Assembly: GCF_050436995.1 (NCBI RefSeq)
Contig: NC_134765.1
Span: 2,445,501-2,509,500, forward strand
DNA length: 64,000 bases
Source of the DNA: Anticarsia gemmatalis
Taxonomy: Eukaryota > Arthropoda > Insecta > Lepidoptera > Erebidae
Reading direction: 5' to 3'
The position numbers and the translations under genes are program-made. The notes under the pieces were generated by a model. It had not been told where the DNA came from and made no database searches. It was given only the letters and a program-made list of their open reading frames with translations. This document shows, piece by piece, positions 14,791 to 25,374 of the stretch (positions are counted from its first letter, which is position 1; each line of letters starts with the position of its first letter).

Positions 14791-14819
14791 ACTATATTCA
14801 TCCAATTAAACAGACAGGA

Positions 14820-16777
14820 TTATTCAAATCTGAATCCACGATGTTGCGATTGCGTTGTTTTCATTTTTTTCGTGATCCATTTATATGGTCTTTCGCAGTT
14901 TTTGTATACACATGAAATTTTTTTATGTGTAATTGTTAAAGGCAATTTAAATTTTGTTGTCGTTGTTTTTTCTGTAGTGGGACTATTAGTTGCTTTAGTT
15001 TTAGGAGAAAAAGTTGTGGAAGATGCCTTGGGAGAAGCAGAAGAGACTATATTAGGACTAGTTGTAGTAGGAGAGCTAGCAATGCTTGTAGTAGTTGTAC
15101 TTCTTGTAGTCATCGGACGTGTAGTAATAGAGTGAGTTCTGGTTGTTTTTGGTTCCGTGGCACTCGTTTCTTTAGTAGTAATTGTAGTAGGAGTTGTTGT
15201 AGTAGGAGTTGTTGTAGTAGGAGTTGTTGTAGTAAGAGTTGTTGTAGTTATAGGCCGATGTGTAGTAGTACTTGTAGTTGTGCGTGGAGATCTAGTGGTT
15301 CGACGTGTAGTTATTTCAGAAAACTCGTGTGTAGTTTGTTCCGTAGTTATCCATGAAGACGGTCTATCACAAGGTGGTGCACACGACGATGGAGTTTCTG
15401 GATTATTGTTTGATTCATTTTCATCGTTTTCACTTTCATTATTATCGTTATCATTTTCATTCTCTTCCTCATTACTTTCAACTTCATTGTATTCATCAAT
15501 TGAACCGCAATCAAGGCAACTAAATGAACCGTCATTTGTGGTTTTGGGACGACTAGTAGTCGTGGAAAAAGTAGTGGAACTTGGTGTGGTTTTAGGACGA
15601 GTCGTTGTTGGGGTGGTGGTTATCGAAGTGGTCGTTGTTGGAGAGGTAGTTGTTAAAATAGTTGTAGTTGGAGTGGTTGTGGTGGTCGTAATTGGGGTAG
15701 TCGTTGTAGAGGTGGTTGTTGCTGGGGTAGTCGTTGTTGAGGTGGTGGTTGTAGGGGTGGTCGTTGTTGTGGTAGTCGTTGCTGATGTTGTAGTTAAGAT
15801 GGTCGTTAATGGGCTAGTTGTTGTTGAACTAGTCGTTTTTGGAGAAGTTGTGGTTGTGCTCTTTTTAGTGGTAGTTGTCTTTGTAGTACGTTTTGTTGTT
15901 GTTGAAGGAGTAGTAGTGGTAGTCTTACGACTAGTTGTAGTAGGTTCAGTGTACTCTTTTGTTGTTTTCTGAGTAGTTATCCAGGTAAGAGGTCTGTCGC
16001 AAGTGATGTAATCACATGAGTCCGTTATTTCGTTATCTTCACTCTCTTCTTCTCCCGTTTCATTTGCCGTTTCACCTGATACATAGCAATCTAGGCAACT
16101 GTTTGATTCTTCAGGCATAGTAGTTGTTGGCTGAGTGGTAGTAGAAGTAGTGGTAGTAGTAGGAGTAGTTGATGTTGTTGTTGTTGTTGTAGTTGTAGTA
16201 GTCGTTGTTGGTTTTGTAGTAGTTTTTGTCGGTTTTTTAGTAGTTGTCGATGTTGTAGTCGGTTTTATAGTAGTTGTTGTCGTTGTTGGTCTTGCAGTTG
16301 TCGTTGTTGTCGTTGTAGTCGTTGTAGTTGTTGTGGGTGTCGTAGTTGTTGTGGGCGTTGTAGTGGTTGTAGGTGTTGTAGTCGTTGTGGGTGTTGTAGT
16401 TGTCGTTGATGTTGTAGTTGTTGTTGTTGGTTTTGCAGTAGTTGTAGTAGTCGTTGTTGGTATTGTAGTAGGTTCTGTAGTTGTTGTTGTGGTGGAGGGT
16501 GTCGTAGTAGTAGTAGTAGTAGTTGTTGTTGTTGAGGCTGTCGTGGTAGTTGCAGCAGTGGTTGTTGTTGTTAATGGTTTTGTGGTAGTAGGTGTACTTG
16601 TAGTAGTAGTTGTTGCCTTTGTAGTTGTAGTAGTAGGTGTGGTTGAAGTATTAGTAGTAGTTGTAGGCTCGACGGAGGTAGTACTGGTCGTTTTTTCACT
16701 TGTAGTAGATTCTAACTCTGGATATTCTACCACCAAATTCGAACCAAAGCAATACAGGGTATATGTTTCTCGGTATC
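14820..16777 (-). CDS. 3'-terminal exon 1 of the Kazal/mucin gene: long Thr-rich mucin-like tail
   Basis: Open for 651 codons after a phase-1 acceptor (tttcag before 16777), ending TAA at 14820. It begins YRETYTLYCFGSNLVVE, a start shared with the sibling exons. Most of the body is Thr runs broken by Pro, Lys and Ser, as expected of heavily O-glycosylated mucin. Three Cys/Trp modules interrupt it: CDYITCDRPLTWITT, CAPPCDRPSSWITT and the C-terminal CVYKNCERPYKWITK. The first two follow a CLDC motif and an acidic stretch rich in Glu/Asp/Asn. I do not recognise the module. The basic C-terminus has no membrane anchor, so a secreted product is inferred. The coding strand is nearly a triplet repeat of ACN codons. 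The Val-rich opposite-strand ORFs are its mirror image. Confidence 0.82.
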
Positions 16778-17361
16778 CTGAAATTGCATGTTTTTTATAG
16801 TCATATACAAAATAAAAAAAAATATCTTTATACGTTTTCTTTGTGAATGGATAAAAACAAGTGTAAAACTATTTTAATGCACTTATTGATCTGAGTGTCA
16901 TTCATAATTTCACGTCTACTATTTAAAATTACATTAAAGGTTCGCCTACGCCCCAGTACGTAAGTAAAAAGGCGAATATTCCAAAAAGCATCGCTTGTTT
17001 AGATTTTCATCTAAACCCTGTTTTCAATCTCTAATAACTACGTATAATCTAAAAAAAAATGATTCAAAGACATTTACTTATAAAAACGCTGTGCGTTTCT
17101 TTGAATAGTAGTCTTAATTATAATTCAGAGTGCGGAGGGATATCAATCTATTGGACCCAAAATTATAACAGTCTAGAACTGCAACATTTAATTGTCCTGT
17201 TGCACTAATTTCATCGTCATATCTAGTAGTTTTATTGAAATTATATTTAGGCTCTGTAGTTAGCAATATAGCAATCCTGCACAACTTTTCCTTATGTTTA
17301 TGACTACCACCATATATCCAGGAGAAATAAAAACCAAAGAGTATTATCATTCAGTTCACAA
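16778..17361. other. spacer between terminal exons 1 and 2
   Basis: No convincing exon. A 78-codon minus-strand ORF (17114-17350) ends with a CYNFGS string that recalls the NCDFGS end of the Kazal exon, but the Cys pattern is not kept and no good donor follows. It may be decayed coding sequence or chance. Confidence 0.4.
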
Positions 17362-17367
17362 TTTATT
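17362..17367 (-). terminator. polyadenylation signal of terminal exon 2
   Basis: AATAAA on the minus strand, about 50 nt after the TAA at 17417. Confidence 0.65.
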
Positions 17368-17416
17368 CGAGCATCAGAGACAGGCTAACATTAGTATCAT
17401 TATTGTTACAAGTGCA

Positions 17417-18474
17417 TTAAAAGTGATGTCCTCGTATTTTCCATTGTGTACTTTTCTTCATTTTGGTCATCCACGTAAAAGGCCTCTCGCATTTATCACA
17501 ACGTCGTTTAGTTGGACGAATCCCAGTAGCAATTAGAGTAAGCCTAGAGGTGAGATACGGTGTAGTAGTTATTATTAAAGTAGTAGTGGTATCTGGAGTT
17601 TTAATATAAGTAGATGTGTGTCGTGTAGAAGCAGTTTCTTCCAAAATATTAGTAGTTTCTGGACTACTATTTGCTATTTCAGAATCATCAGCCACATTTT
17701 CACTACTAATAGCTGCGGTCCTTGTATTAGCTGTAGCTCTAGAATTTTTACTTGAGTCAGTAGGCTCAGTTTCGCTGACAGTAGTTTTAACTATTGTCGA
17801 AATTGTCTCAGAGCTGCCAGGAACTTCAACGTCGATGTGATTACTCTTCTCAGTAGTGACCCACGTTACAGGTCTATCGCAATCACGGTATTCACATGAC
17901 TTTAGGTTTTTTGTAGTGGTTTCTATTTCATTTTCCTGTTCATTCTCTTCTGATGGGTTGCAGTCAAGGCATGGTTCCCAATCATTGATTGTTAGTGTAG
18001 TGGTTTCAGGTTTTGTAGTGGTTGTAAGGCTGCTTGTAGTTTTACGCCCTGTGGTGGTTTCAGGCATAGAGGTGGTTTTGGGACTTGTCTTAGTTGTAGC
18101 TGCTGTAGTTTTTCTGGTCCTTATGGTAGTTTCAGGCGTTGTGGTTGATTTAACCCTTGTTGTTGTTTCAGGCATAGGAACGATCGTAGTAGATGGTGTC
18201 ACAGTGCATGTGAAAACGGGGCATATAAAAACGGTAGTTAAGCATGAAGTACATGGATTTGATGAGCTGTGTCCTGGTACGGTTCTGATATGTGTAGGCG
18301 TACTTGTACTTAAAGTATGTTTCTCTGATATAATTTTGCTGCTAGAATACGTAGTTACGGTAGGCTCAAAAGTAGGGCACGTTTTCACTGTTTTACTCGT
18401 TGTCGGGTCTATATCTGTACCTTTTACCAGCAGGTCGGAACCAAAGCAATACAGGGTATAGGTCTCTCGATAAC
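17417..18474 (-). CDS. 3'-terminal exon 2 of the Kazal/mucin gene: Thr-rich tail
   Basis: Open for 351 codons after a phase-1 acceptor (ataatttcag before 18474), ending TAA. Starts YRETYTLYCFGSDLLVKG, followed by Thr/Ser-rich sequence. Features in order: a Cys cluster (CTSCLTTVFICPVFTCTVTP), a Thr/Pro region, CLDC with an acidic run, CEYRDCDRPVTWVTTEKSN, a Ser/Thr/Glu region, and the C-terminal module CDKCERPFTWMTK ending RGHHF. Its first ~115 bases and the preceding intron end are almost identical to exon 3, pointing to recent duplication or gene conversion. Only about 235 bases separate its acceptor from the stop of exon 3, leaving little room for a separate promoter and first exon. The reading frame stays open upstream of the acceptor, but I place the start at the splice site because all siblings share it. 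Confidence 0.82.
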
Positions 18475-18709
18475 CTGAAATTATATACTTCTTTAAAACA
18501 TGGATGCCACACATCAAATGTTGGTAGTGGCAAGGATGTAGAATAATTAATAATTCAGTAAAAGTGTAAGTGCTGATATGCTGGGATAATAATGAGTAGT
18601 AGTAGTAAATCTTCAATTAATTTTATATACAGTATTTTAAAACTAAATAAAATATCATATTAATTTCAATTATGTGCTATATTTTAAAAATATATACATT
18701 TTGGTAGTA

Positions 18710-19515
18710 TTACAACCATCGTAACATCAACCGGGAGCCTTTTTTCGTTTTTTTCTTTCTTCGTCTCAAGGTAACCCACGTTTTGGGTCTATTGCAATTT
18801 TTATTATTACACCATGTAGGAAACGACCATCCAGTACTTGACGGTGCTGTATCTGAATCATCAGAATCACTTCCAATAAGACTTATCGTAGAACTATCTT
18901 CTGTCAAAGAATTGTTCAAAATTTCTACTACCTCCGCAGCATTCGATGCCTCTTCATTGTCCAATTCTACATCGCTAGTGGTACTAACAGGATATGTATT
19001 AGGACTAGTATACGTAGATTTACTAACAGTAGTCTCAATACTGGGACTGGCAACTTCGATATGGATGTCATTACTCTTCTCAGTTGTCATCCATGTTGCA
19101 GGTCTATCACACTGACGATATTCACACGGCTTCAGATTGTTTGTAGTGGTTTCTATTTCATTTTCCTTTTCCTTCTCATCTGATACATTGCAGTCAATAC
19201 ATGGAGCTGGTTCACTAGTTGCCGGCAAAGTATATGTAGATACAGTGGTGGTTTCAGGCACAGTGGGTGTCACATGACTTGTAGTGGTTTCAGGCGTAGT
19301 TATGGTCACAACAGATGGAGTTACAGTACAAGTGAACACAGGGCAGATAAGAACTGTAGTTAGACAAGAAGCACAGGACTTAGTTGAACTACTAGTAACT
19401 GTGTGTTTGTAAGTCGGACATGTTTTCACTGTTTTACTCGTTGTCGGGTCTATATCTGTACCTTTTACCAGCAGGTCTGAACCAAAGCAATACAGGGTAT
19501 AGGTCTCTCGATAAC
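18710..19515 (-). CDS. 3'-terminal exon 3 of the Kazal/mucin gene
   Basis: Open for 267 codons after a phase-1 acceptor (ataatttcag before 19515), ending TAA. Starts YRETYTLYCFGSDLLVKG. Has CASCLTTVLICPVFTCTVTP, CIDC plus an acidic run, CEYRQCDRPATWMTTEKSN, an acidic Ser/Asp-rich region (LIGSDSDDSD), then the C-terminal module WCNNKNCNRPKTWVT and a Lys/Arg-rich end. The 5' half matches exon 2 and the 3' end matches exon 4 (same WCNNKNCNRPKTW), so it looks like a mosaic of its neighbours. No canonical AATAAA was found after its stop; only an AATATA variant lies nearby. Inferred secreted and O-glycosylated. Confidence 0.82.
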
Positions 19516-19695
19516 CTGAAATTATATACTTCTTTAAAACAGTGACGCCATGTATCATATTAATTATAAAACTATATTTAATATAATGGATAGGCCACGA
19601 AAAACTTAAATAATCGTACCAACGCCTCTACAGTGAACTGAAATTGCCTCGAATGTGATGTCTAGTTTAATTTTAAATAAAACACTTTAATGCTG

Positions 19696-19701
19696 TTTAT
19701 T
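19696..19701 (-). terminator. polyadenylation signal of terminal exon 4
   Basis: AATAAA on the minus strand, 53 nt beyond the TAG at 19754. Confidence 0.6.
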
Positions 19702-19753
19702 ATGTAATAAACTTTTGGAATATTAGCATAACCACAGAATCATCATCGTAACA

Positions 19754-20133
19754 CTATCCGAATGCCTTCCTTTTCTTTTTTTTTATTCCCAGGGTAGCCC
19801 ATGTTTTAGGTCTATTGCAATTTTTATTATTACACCATGTAGGATATGACCATGCAAAACTTGGTGTTCGAACGTCTTCATCGTCATTATCATCCGTGTC
19901 ACCAGAACCACTTCCTATTAGACTAATAACTGTTCCAGAGTCGTCACTGTTTGGCTCAGAATTTTTAGAATCATCGCCCATCTGCACTTCATTCGATACC
20001 TCTTCACCTTCAGGTTCTATAGCGTTAGTAGTAGTCGTCGTTGTGGTATCAGTCGTTGTAGTAACATGCACAGGACAAGGAGTGGTGCTACTAGTCGACC
20101 CAGTACAATCCTCCATTTTGATTTCTTCAAAAA
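19754..20133 (-). CDS. 3'-terminal exon 4 of the Kazal/mucin gene, short acidic form
   Basis: Open for 125 codons after a phase-1 acceptor (ggttatttcag before 20133), ending TAG. Starts FEEIKMEDCTGSTSS instead of YRETYTLYC, so the shared opening is lost here. It has a short Thr run, an acidic Ser/Asp stretch with LIGSGSGDTDDND, the module WCNNKNCNRPKTWAT and a Lys-rich tail. The Met in MEDCTG could be taken as a start, but no signal peptide follows it and the phase matches the siblings, so I read this as a terminal exon rather than a separate gene. Confidence 0.72.
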
Positions 20134-20364
20134 CTGAAATAACCGTTCATTTTTAATTTTCATGTAGCTTAAATTCACACTTATAATTATGGTTTTTTTT
20201 CAATGTCCACTATTTTATTTTCATTTTATAGATATCCAGTACATAAGAGATTTAAAAAAATATAAGTATGTATAAACTGTTTATAGCGATGGATAGGTCT
20301 TTTTATAGTGACTTGTCTGAAAATTGTAGCAACAATTAGGTAATTACTGTTTGAATTACCCGAG

Positions 20365-20601
20365 ATGAGCACCAAAACGAAAGTTTTGAATAGAGCACCT
20401 ATGACAAGCGACGTTAGACTTATTGACATCAACAAAACAGCAAGCCACGTTTTTCAAGAAAGTATAAATGCCAAAAGCGAAACGATAGGATTGCCAAAGA
20501 TGGAAGTATGCTGCAGTTCACATAAGAAACCCTATAGTCTAAATAATTATTTTCCAACGACTGATTTTTGGCTCTGTCATGATCATACAGATCAATATTG
20601 A
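20365..20601 (+). CDS. possible small gene, 78 aa, unrecognised
   Basis: ATG-to-TGA ORF on the plus strand between terminal exons 4 and 5, with AATAAA about 80 nt after the stop. No signal peptide, membrane segment or known motif is visible. Composition is ordinary and not low-complexity. The minus strand here holds no terminal exon. It may be a chance ORF. Confidence 0.2.
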   Translation: MSTKTKVLNRAPMTSDVRLIDINKTASHVFQESINAKSETIGLPKMEVCCSSHKKPYSLNNYFPTTDFWLCHDHTDQY

Positions 20602-20803
20602 CTAATTAATTTCAATGCGACTGTAAGTATATATCTAGTAGATATGTAATTATTGTAGTATGGAAACAATTATATTTGTAAATAAAAGAAATTTTGTTCT
20701 AGGTTAAACCATTTTACTTAATAATAAATAAAAACTTATATCAAGAAATAGAGCGAGCATAAAAGAAAACAACACCGAAAAGTAGATTCACTAATTTGAC
20801 ACA

Positions 20804-21138
20804 CTAATGCCGGTATCCAGAATGCATATTCCGTTTCTTCGTTATCAGTCTAGTGAACCACGCAGGTGTGGTTTGATGCGTCAAGTAACTGGTTTCAGCT
20901 CCCGGTTTTATAAAAGAATCAACTTCGTTCATTCGTAGATCCTCAGTCGTTACACCAGTTGTTAAATGAAAAGCTCGTCTTTTAATTTCTTCGGTCTTAG
21001 TGGCGCTGTTCGAATGAAATCGTGTTGTCGCAGGAATATTAGTAATAACATTTTTAATAAGAGCGGAATAGTTGAGGTCTTTCTTTTCTACGACCAGATC
21101 TGAACCAAAACAATACAGTGTATAGGTTTGTTGATAAC
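20804..21138 (-). CDS. 3'-terminal exon 5 of the Kazal/mucin gene, non-mucin form
   Basis: Open for 110 codons after a phase-1 acceptor (gttatttcag before 21138), ending TAG. Starts YQQTYTLYCFGSDLVVE, clearly homologous to the openings of exons 1-3. It lacks the long Thr runs. The end TTPAWFTRLITKKRN keeps only a trace of the Trp-Thr module and has lost its cysteines. Too short per frame to stand out as an ORF, it was found from the conserved splice site and opening motif. No canonical polyadenylation signal was seen within ~200 nt. Confidence 0.72.
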
Positions 21139-21527
21139 CTGAAATAACAAACCTTTTTATAGTAACACTTCAAACATTTTTAAACCACTTGTAATTTTTC
21201 AAACTTGTTCAAGGAAACGGTATTAAAAAGTTAATTTTATACATACACATAGAAATTTACGGGATATAATGAGACTCACTTGTCGCGGGCACTTAATTGT
21301 CAAATGATTATAATCTAGCCTGAATCGGGTCAGGTTATTTTCAATAATAAAAGAGCTTCATAAATATTAAACACCTAAAGTTTTACAATTAGCAACCCGA
21401 GGTTCAAACACTTATGGAAAAGTAATAGCAAAAACCAAATGTATATAGTACTGGGCTAAATATGACATTGTTGATAAAAAAGGCAGTTTTAAAGATAGGA
21501 GTAAAACCATTGATTTTGTTTCAAACG

Positions 21528-21533
21528 TTTATT
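21528..21533 (-). terminator. polyadenylation signal of terminal exon 6
   Basis: AATAAA on the minus strand just after the TGA of the 20-residue tail. Confidence 0.55.
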
Positions 21534-21550
21534 TCGTATCTTCTGTTAAG

Positions 21551-21615
21551 TCAACATTGAAAATCTGGTTGGCCGCCCGTGCAAGGGCTCCTCACACCCG
21601 TCTCTTTTCTGTAGC
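21551..21615 (-). CDS. 3'-terminal exon 6 of the Kazal/mucin gene, 20-residue tail
   Basis: After a phase-1 acceptor (atatttcag before 21615) the frame reads YRKETGVRSPCTGGQPDFQC then TGA. It keeps the YR.ET opening of the siblings and adds two cysteines. AATAAA follows only 17 nt after the stop. It would give a short secreted protein that is essentially the Kazal domain alone. It is the most proximal good candidate for a terminal exon. Confidence 0.6.
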
Positions 21616-22186
21616 CTGAAATATAACAGATAAAACATGTTAATTTACAGTATCAGGTTTTATCTGTAGTTTTACTCCTTCTTTAAATCTCGCTTTTGTA
21701 AACCTAATGTATCCAAAACCGGTGTTGTGTTTGTTTTATAAAAATGTCGAGAGTATTGATGTTAGAGTTTGAGTTGTTAAGGATTGATATTACTACAGAT
21801 ATATTTGTTATATTACTTGCGTTATTTTAATCAATTGAGTCCAAGGCTTTTGGTAATTTAGCTAGATCTTTGGAAACTTAAGCTAGATCTGTAGTATTTA
21901 CAATAAACGTTAATAATTATCTAATTATTCAAATGAACTATTGTGATTTTTTTTAAAAACGTCTTTCAAACCAGACAGTTGTGTGGTGACTTTTATAGAT
22001 GTCTGCAATTCATATATTAATTATGAAAATATCTTTTCAAAATTATGCATATCGCGTTCATTACACTAAACGTTTGTACAGACACTGTCGTTACGGTTGT
22101 TTGACGTCAGTTTACCATCTTTTAAGCAATACTTATGCTAACAAACTATATGCGTTTTATCTCTATGCAATAATTTTCAATACAGT

Positions 22187-22355
22187 CTAAAATAAGAGGG
22201 GATAATTGAACAGGCTAGGATGTTTGCAATCAGCTGGACATCGTGGGCAGGCGAGTCCTTTGCGACAAATTGAATGATCCACATGACCACGTACGATAGA
22301 CGCGAGCGGCACAATACCGTTTATTGTAGTTCCAATTGATGGTTGAGAATATAAG
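22187..22355 (-). CDS. possible seventh terminal exon, Cys-rich
   Basis: After a candidate acceptor (gtactag) near 22355 the phase-1 frame is open to TAG at 22187. It ends CRKGLACPRCPADC followed by KHPSLFNYPLLF and has a TLYS string near its start, where the siblings have TLYC. The acceptor has a poor pyrimidine tract and no AATAAA was seen, so this is weak. Confidence 0.25.
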
Positions 22356-22653
22356 GTCACTAGTACCGAATGTACAATTTCGTTTAGAGTAAAATAAAAG
22401 CACAATCAGTTGCAATAAGTATTCTAATTTATTATAACTGATTGTTAAATTGTGATTTGCTAACCCAACAAATACAGAAAGAATCTTTGGGTAAAACCAG
22501 TTATTCAGACCGACCGCAATAACGACGATTTAAAGGTAGCGTTAAACCTCAACACCCTACATTATCAATAATATAATCTGTTAGAGCACCAATACGTCCG
22601 ACACAACCGCGGTTATGTAACTATTTAACAAAAACATTGCAACTAATACTTAC

Positions 22654-22792
22654 TAGATCCAAAATCGCAGTTGTACTCATACATATCGCACTGATCGAGG
22701 AAGGTTCTTCGACTGCAGCCGTTCTCAGAGCTAGCACACACCATCCGATTATCATGCACGCAAACCCTGGCCAGCTCACAATAGTTCACAGG
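22654..22792 (-). CDS. Kazal-like domain exon, shared 5' part of the Kazal/mucin gene
   Basis: 139 nt from acceptor (gttgtcaacag) to donor (gtaagt), phase 0 in and phase 1 out, 46 codons. Reads PVNYCELARVCVHDNRMVCA, then SSENGCSRRTFLDQCDMYEY and NCDFGS. The spacing of six cysteines and the VCAS..G..RTF..QC...YNC pattern fit a Kazal-type serine protease inhibitor fold. Its phase-1 donor matches the acceptor phase of all six downstream terminal exons, so it is the natural shared upstream exon. No other Kazal exon was found between the terminal exons. Function is inferred from the fold: extracellular protease binding. The frame is also open upstream through LFLYLNDCRCQQ, so a longer form is possible. 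Confidence 0.75.
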
Positions 22793-23886
22793 CTGTTGAC
22801 AACGACAATCGTTTAAGTACAAAAATAACTAGCATTCACGTGCTGCTGATAAATTGAATGCAGACTCATTCAAAAGGCGACCTACGATGACGCTGTGCGA
22901 TGCAAATTGAAGTATTTGTGCATTCGGTATTTCGCCACATTGATTGTCAGATTAAATTAAGAACTCATGTTTACATTTGCAATGTAGTCTCTGTGATGTA
23001 AAGGGATTTCGATAGTTTAAATACTAAATATAACGCCCGGCTTCACCACTTCTGGATAAGAGATTTATTTTCGAAAGGTGACTATCAGATAATCACCCTT
23101 AGAACAAAGAAATGGAGAATAGGGGTTCCTAAATAATGTTATAATAAAAAAAGATAGTTACAAAGGTCAAGTGCTCCTGCGTCCAGTGCACTGAGGTTAT
23201 AACTGAAAAAATAAATTTGTAAATTTTAAAACAATTTATAATAACTGCATGGTATTTTTCTAACAAAACCGTAAGTCCACTTCAAGCCAAGTGAGTGTCT
23301 AAAGAACTCACAGCATAGATAAAGTTCTTCGCGATGTTTTGTTATCTTTAGACAACTTAGACAATATCATGTCATTTCAAACTAGGCCGACTTTGTAGTA
23401 TAATAACCAGGAAACTGATATACTAAGACAAATTTGCATACAAACAGAAGAGATGCTTCTAATTGTTTTGGGTTGACCAAACCCATCACACAGGTGACCA
23501 CATATACCACTACGCCAATTTTAAATACACACATAACTTCGGTAAATTATTAGTTTTACCTTGGGGTTTTACCATAAATCGGTTATAACGCAGATTTTTA
23601 TTATTTTATGGTAAAAATGTTTTAGTCCTTAGATGCAGTTCTGACCTCCCCTTATCGAGTGCGTCATGGCTTACCTAAGGTCGAATTTTATGGTTTATAA
23701 TCCTCTTCATTTCAAGTAATTAATTTATTTAATTGAAGACTGCAACACAAATTTTTGGTTGCACAACTGCTAAGTAACGAATAAAATTATAAGTAAATTG
23801 GTATCGATCGTAATAAAATGATGTTAAAATTTGAACCTTTAATAAGAGAACATTTCGACTGATTCGATACTGTACGATCAACTTAC

Positions 23887-23898
23887 TAATAACCTCAT
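23887..23898 (-). CDS. candidate first coding exon of the Kazal/mucin gene
   Basis: ATG AGG TTA TTA followed by gtaagt gives MRLL in phase 0, which fits the phase-0 acceptor of the Kazal exon. Tiny first exons are seen in both serpins here. The signal peptide would remain short unless another exon or the upstream LFLYLND frame is used. A rival is MLLFLLL before gtaagc at 24085-24106, but it ends in phase 1 and does not fit directly. Confidence 0.22.
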
Positions 23899-25374
23899 GA
23901 TCTGACTATATGAAATGAATGAATTTTTACTTTAAAGCCTTTTTTGTTCTTAATAAGCATTAGGAAAACTTACGAAAACCTACACTTGTATTATCTGATT
24001 AAATATACAATTCAATATTACTGAAAGATTTTCTCTCATTTTTTATTTAAAAAGGCCGAAATTGTGTTACAAATAAATGAGCTTACCGAGCAATAAAAAT
24101 AACAACATTTTACACAAAAATCATTTTCTCGTGTAATTTTGTGAAGCTTGACCAAACGGTTTATGATTGTTCAAGAAATAAAATATTTATGACTTTGTTA
24201 CAATCTACACGAAAACAGTAAAATTATATTGCAACTACTTTGTAAAACAAATATAATGTTGTGTATGACTCAATTATTGATTATTTTAACAAGATTTTCA
24301 CACACTTTAAACCATCATATTGCTCGATTAAAATCTATTTCTTATACCGCATTATTGCTGTATACCACACGCCAAAACGTCAAGCAAATAATATAAATTT
24401 GTAAAACGAGATGCATGACAATATTCATTTTGAAAACTCTTGAGAGTAAAAGTGTTGCATTTTCGTGTTTATTTTAGTAATTAACTTGAATATCAATGAA
24501 TTAATTAGAGTTTTTCACAGCATATAGTTTACTGTCAAACAAGTATTTAATAGCACGCACTTTCCTCTGATAAAAAAATGTAGGTCATCATACAATTTAC
24601 CCGTGTAAAATATTAAAGGCCAAATATTTTTAAGAACTTCCCATATTTCTCGCCGCTAAACTCATGATAACATGCTTTAGTCTTCCGCTACGGCGAGGTT
24701 ATAATTTATAATACTAAAGAGACATTTTCTAACAACGTACAGGTATATTATCATAACATAGTACCGATAATAAAGCAGTTTTTTACAACAATTGTACCGT
24801 GTAATCGTGTAATATTTCGGTAGCGACAATGGGTATTGTTTCAGGATCTACAATCTACATAGTCGTTACTAGTTAACTAGAAACCTACCAATAGAGTACA
24901 TGCAAAGCGTTTGGAAAATAGTGTACACTTGTTATAATAGTTACCTTCTTACAGCTTAAGTTATAATAATTAATCCAAGTAGTGTATTGTTATTATTATT
25001 GATGCTTTGATGGAATAAATAATTGAATTCAATTTACTAAATAACCGAATTATCAATTCCATCAAAACAATCTACCTTGTGATGGCATTGACATTTCGCA
25101 TATTAAAGGAGGTTTCATCACGCCAATATGTTATGTTTCAACGACCTCTCTACGTGACCCCATTTTAACACTATATAATATAATTGTATCTAATATAATT
25201 TAGGGCTATTTTATATCTTTCTTATTATGTAATATATTTAAACTTCTTGTGGATATTTGCCAGGCTTATACGTATAAGATCGTCAATAATTCTGAACATA
25301 AATCGTTCCTATTAGCAACATGCATGCATGCTGTTCAAATACATTTTTTTTAACTATGAAACATTGAGTGTAAA

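Noticed and set aside
15157..16800. Long plus-strand Val-rich ORFs (15157-15972, 16135-16800)
   Set aside because: They are the complement of the ACN-rich mucin exon. Runs of GTN codons are forced by the Thr runs, and no other gene signal is present.
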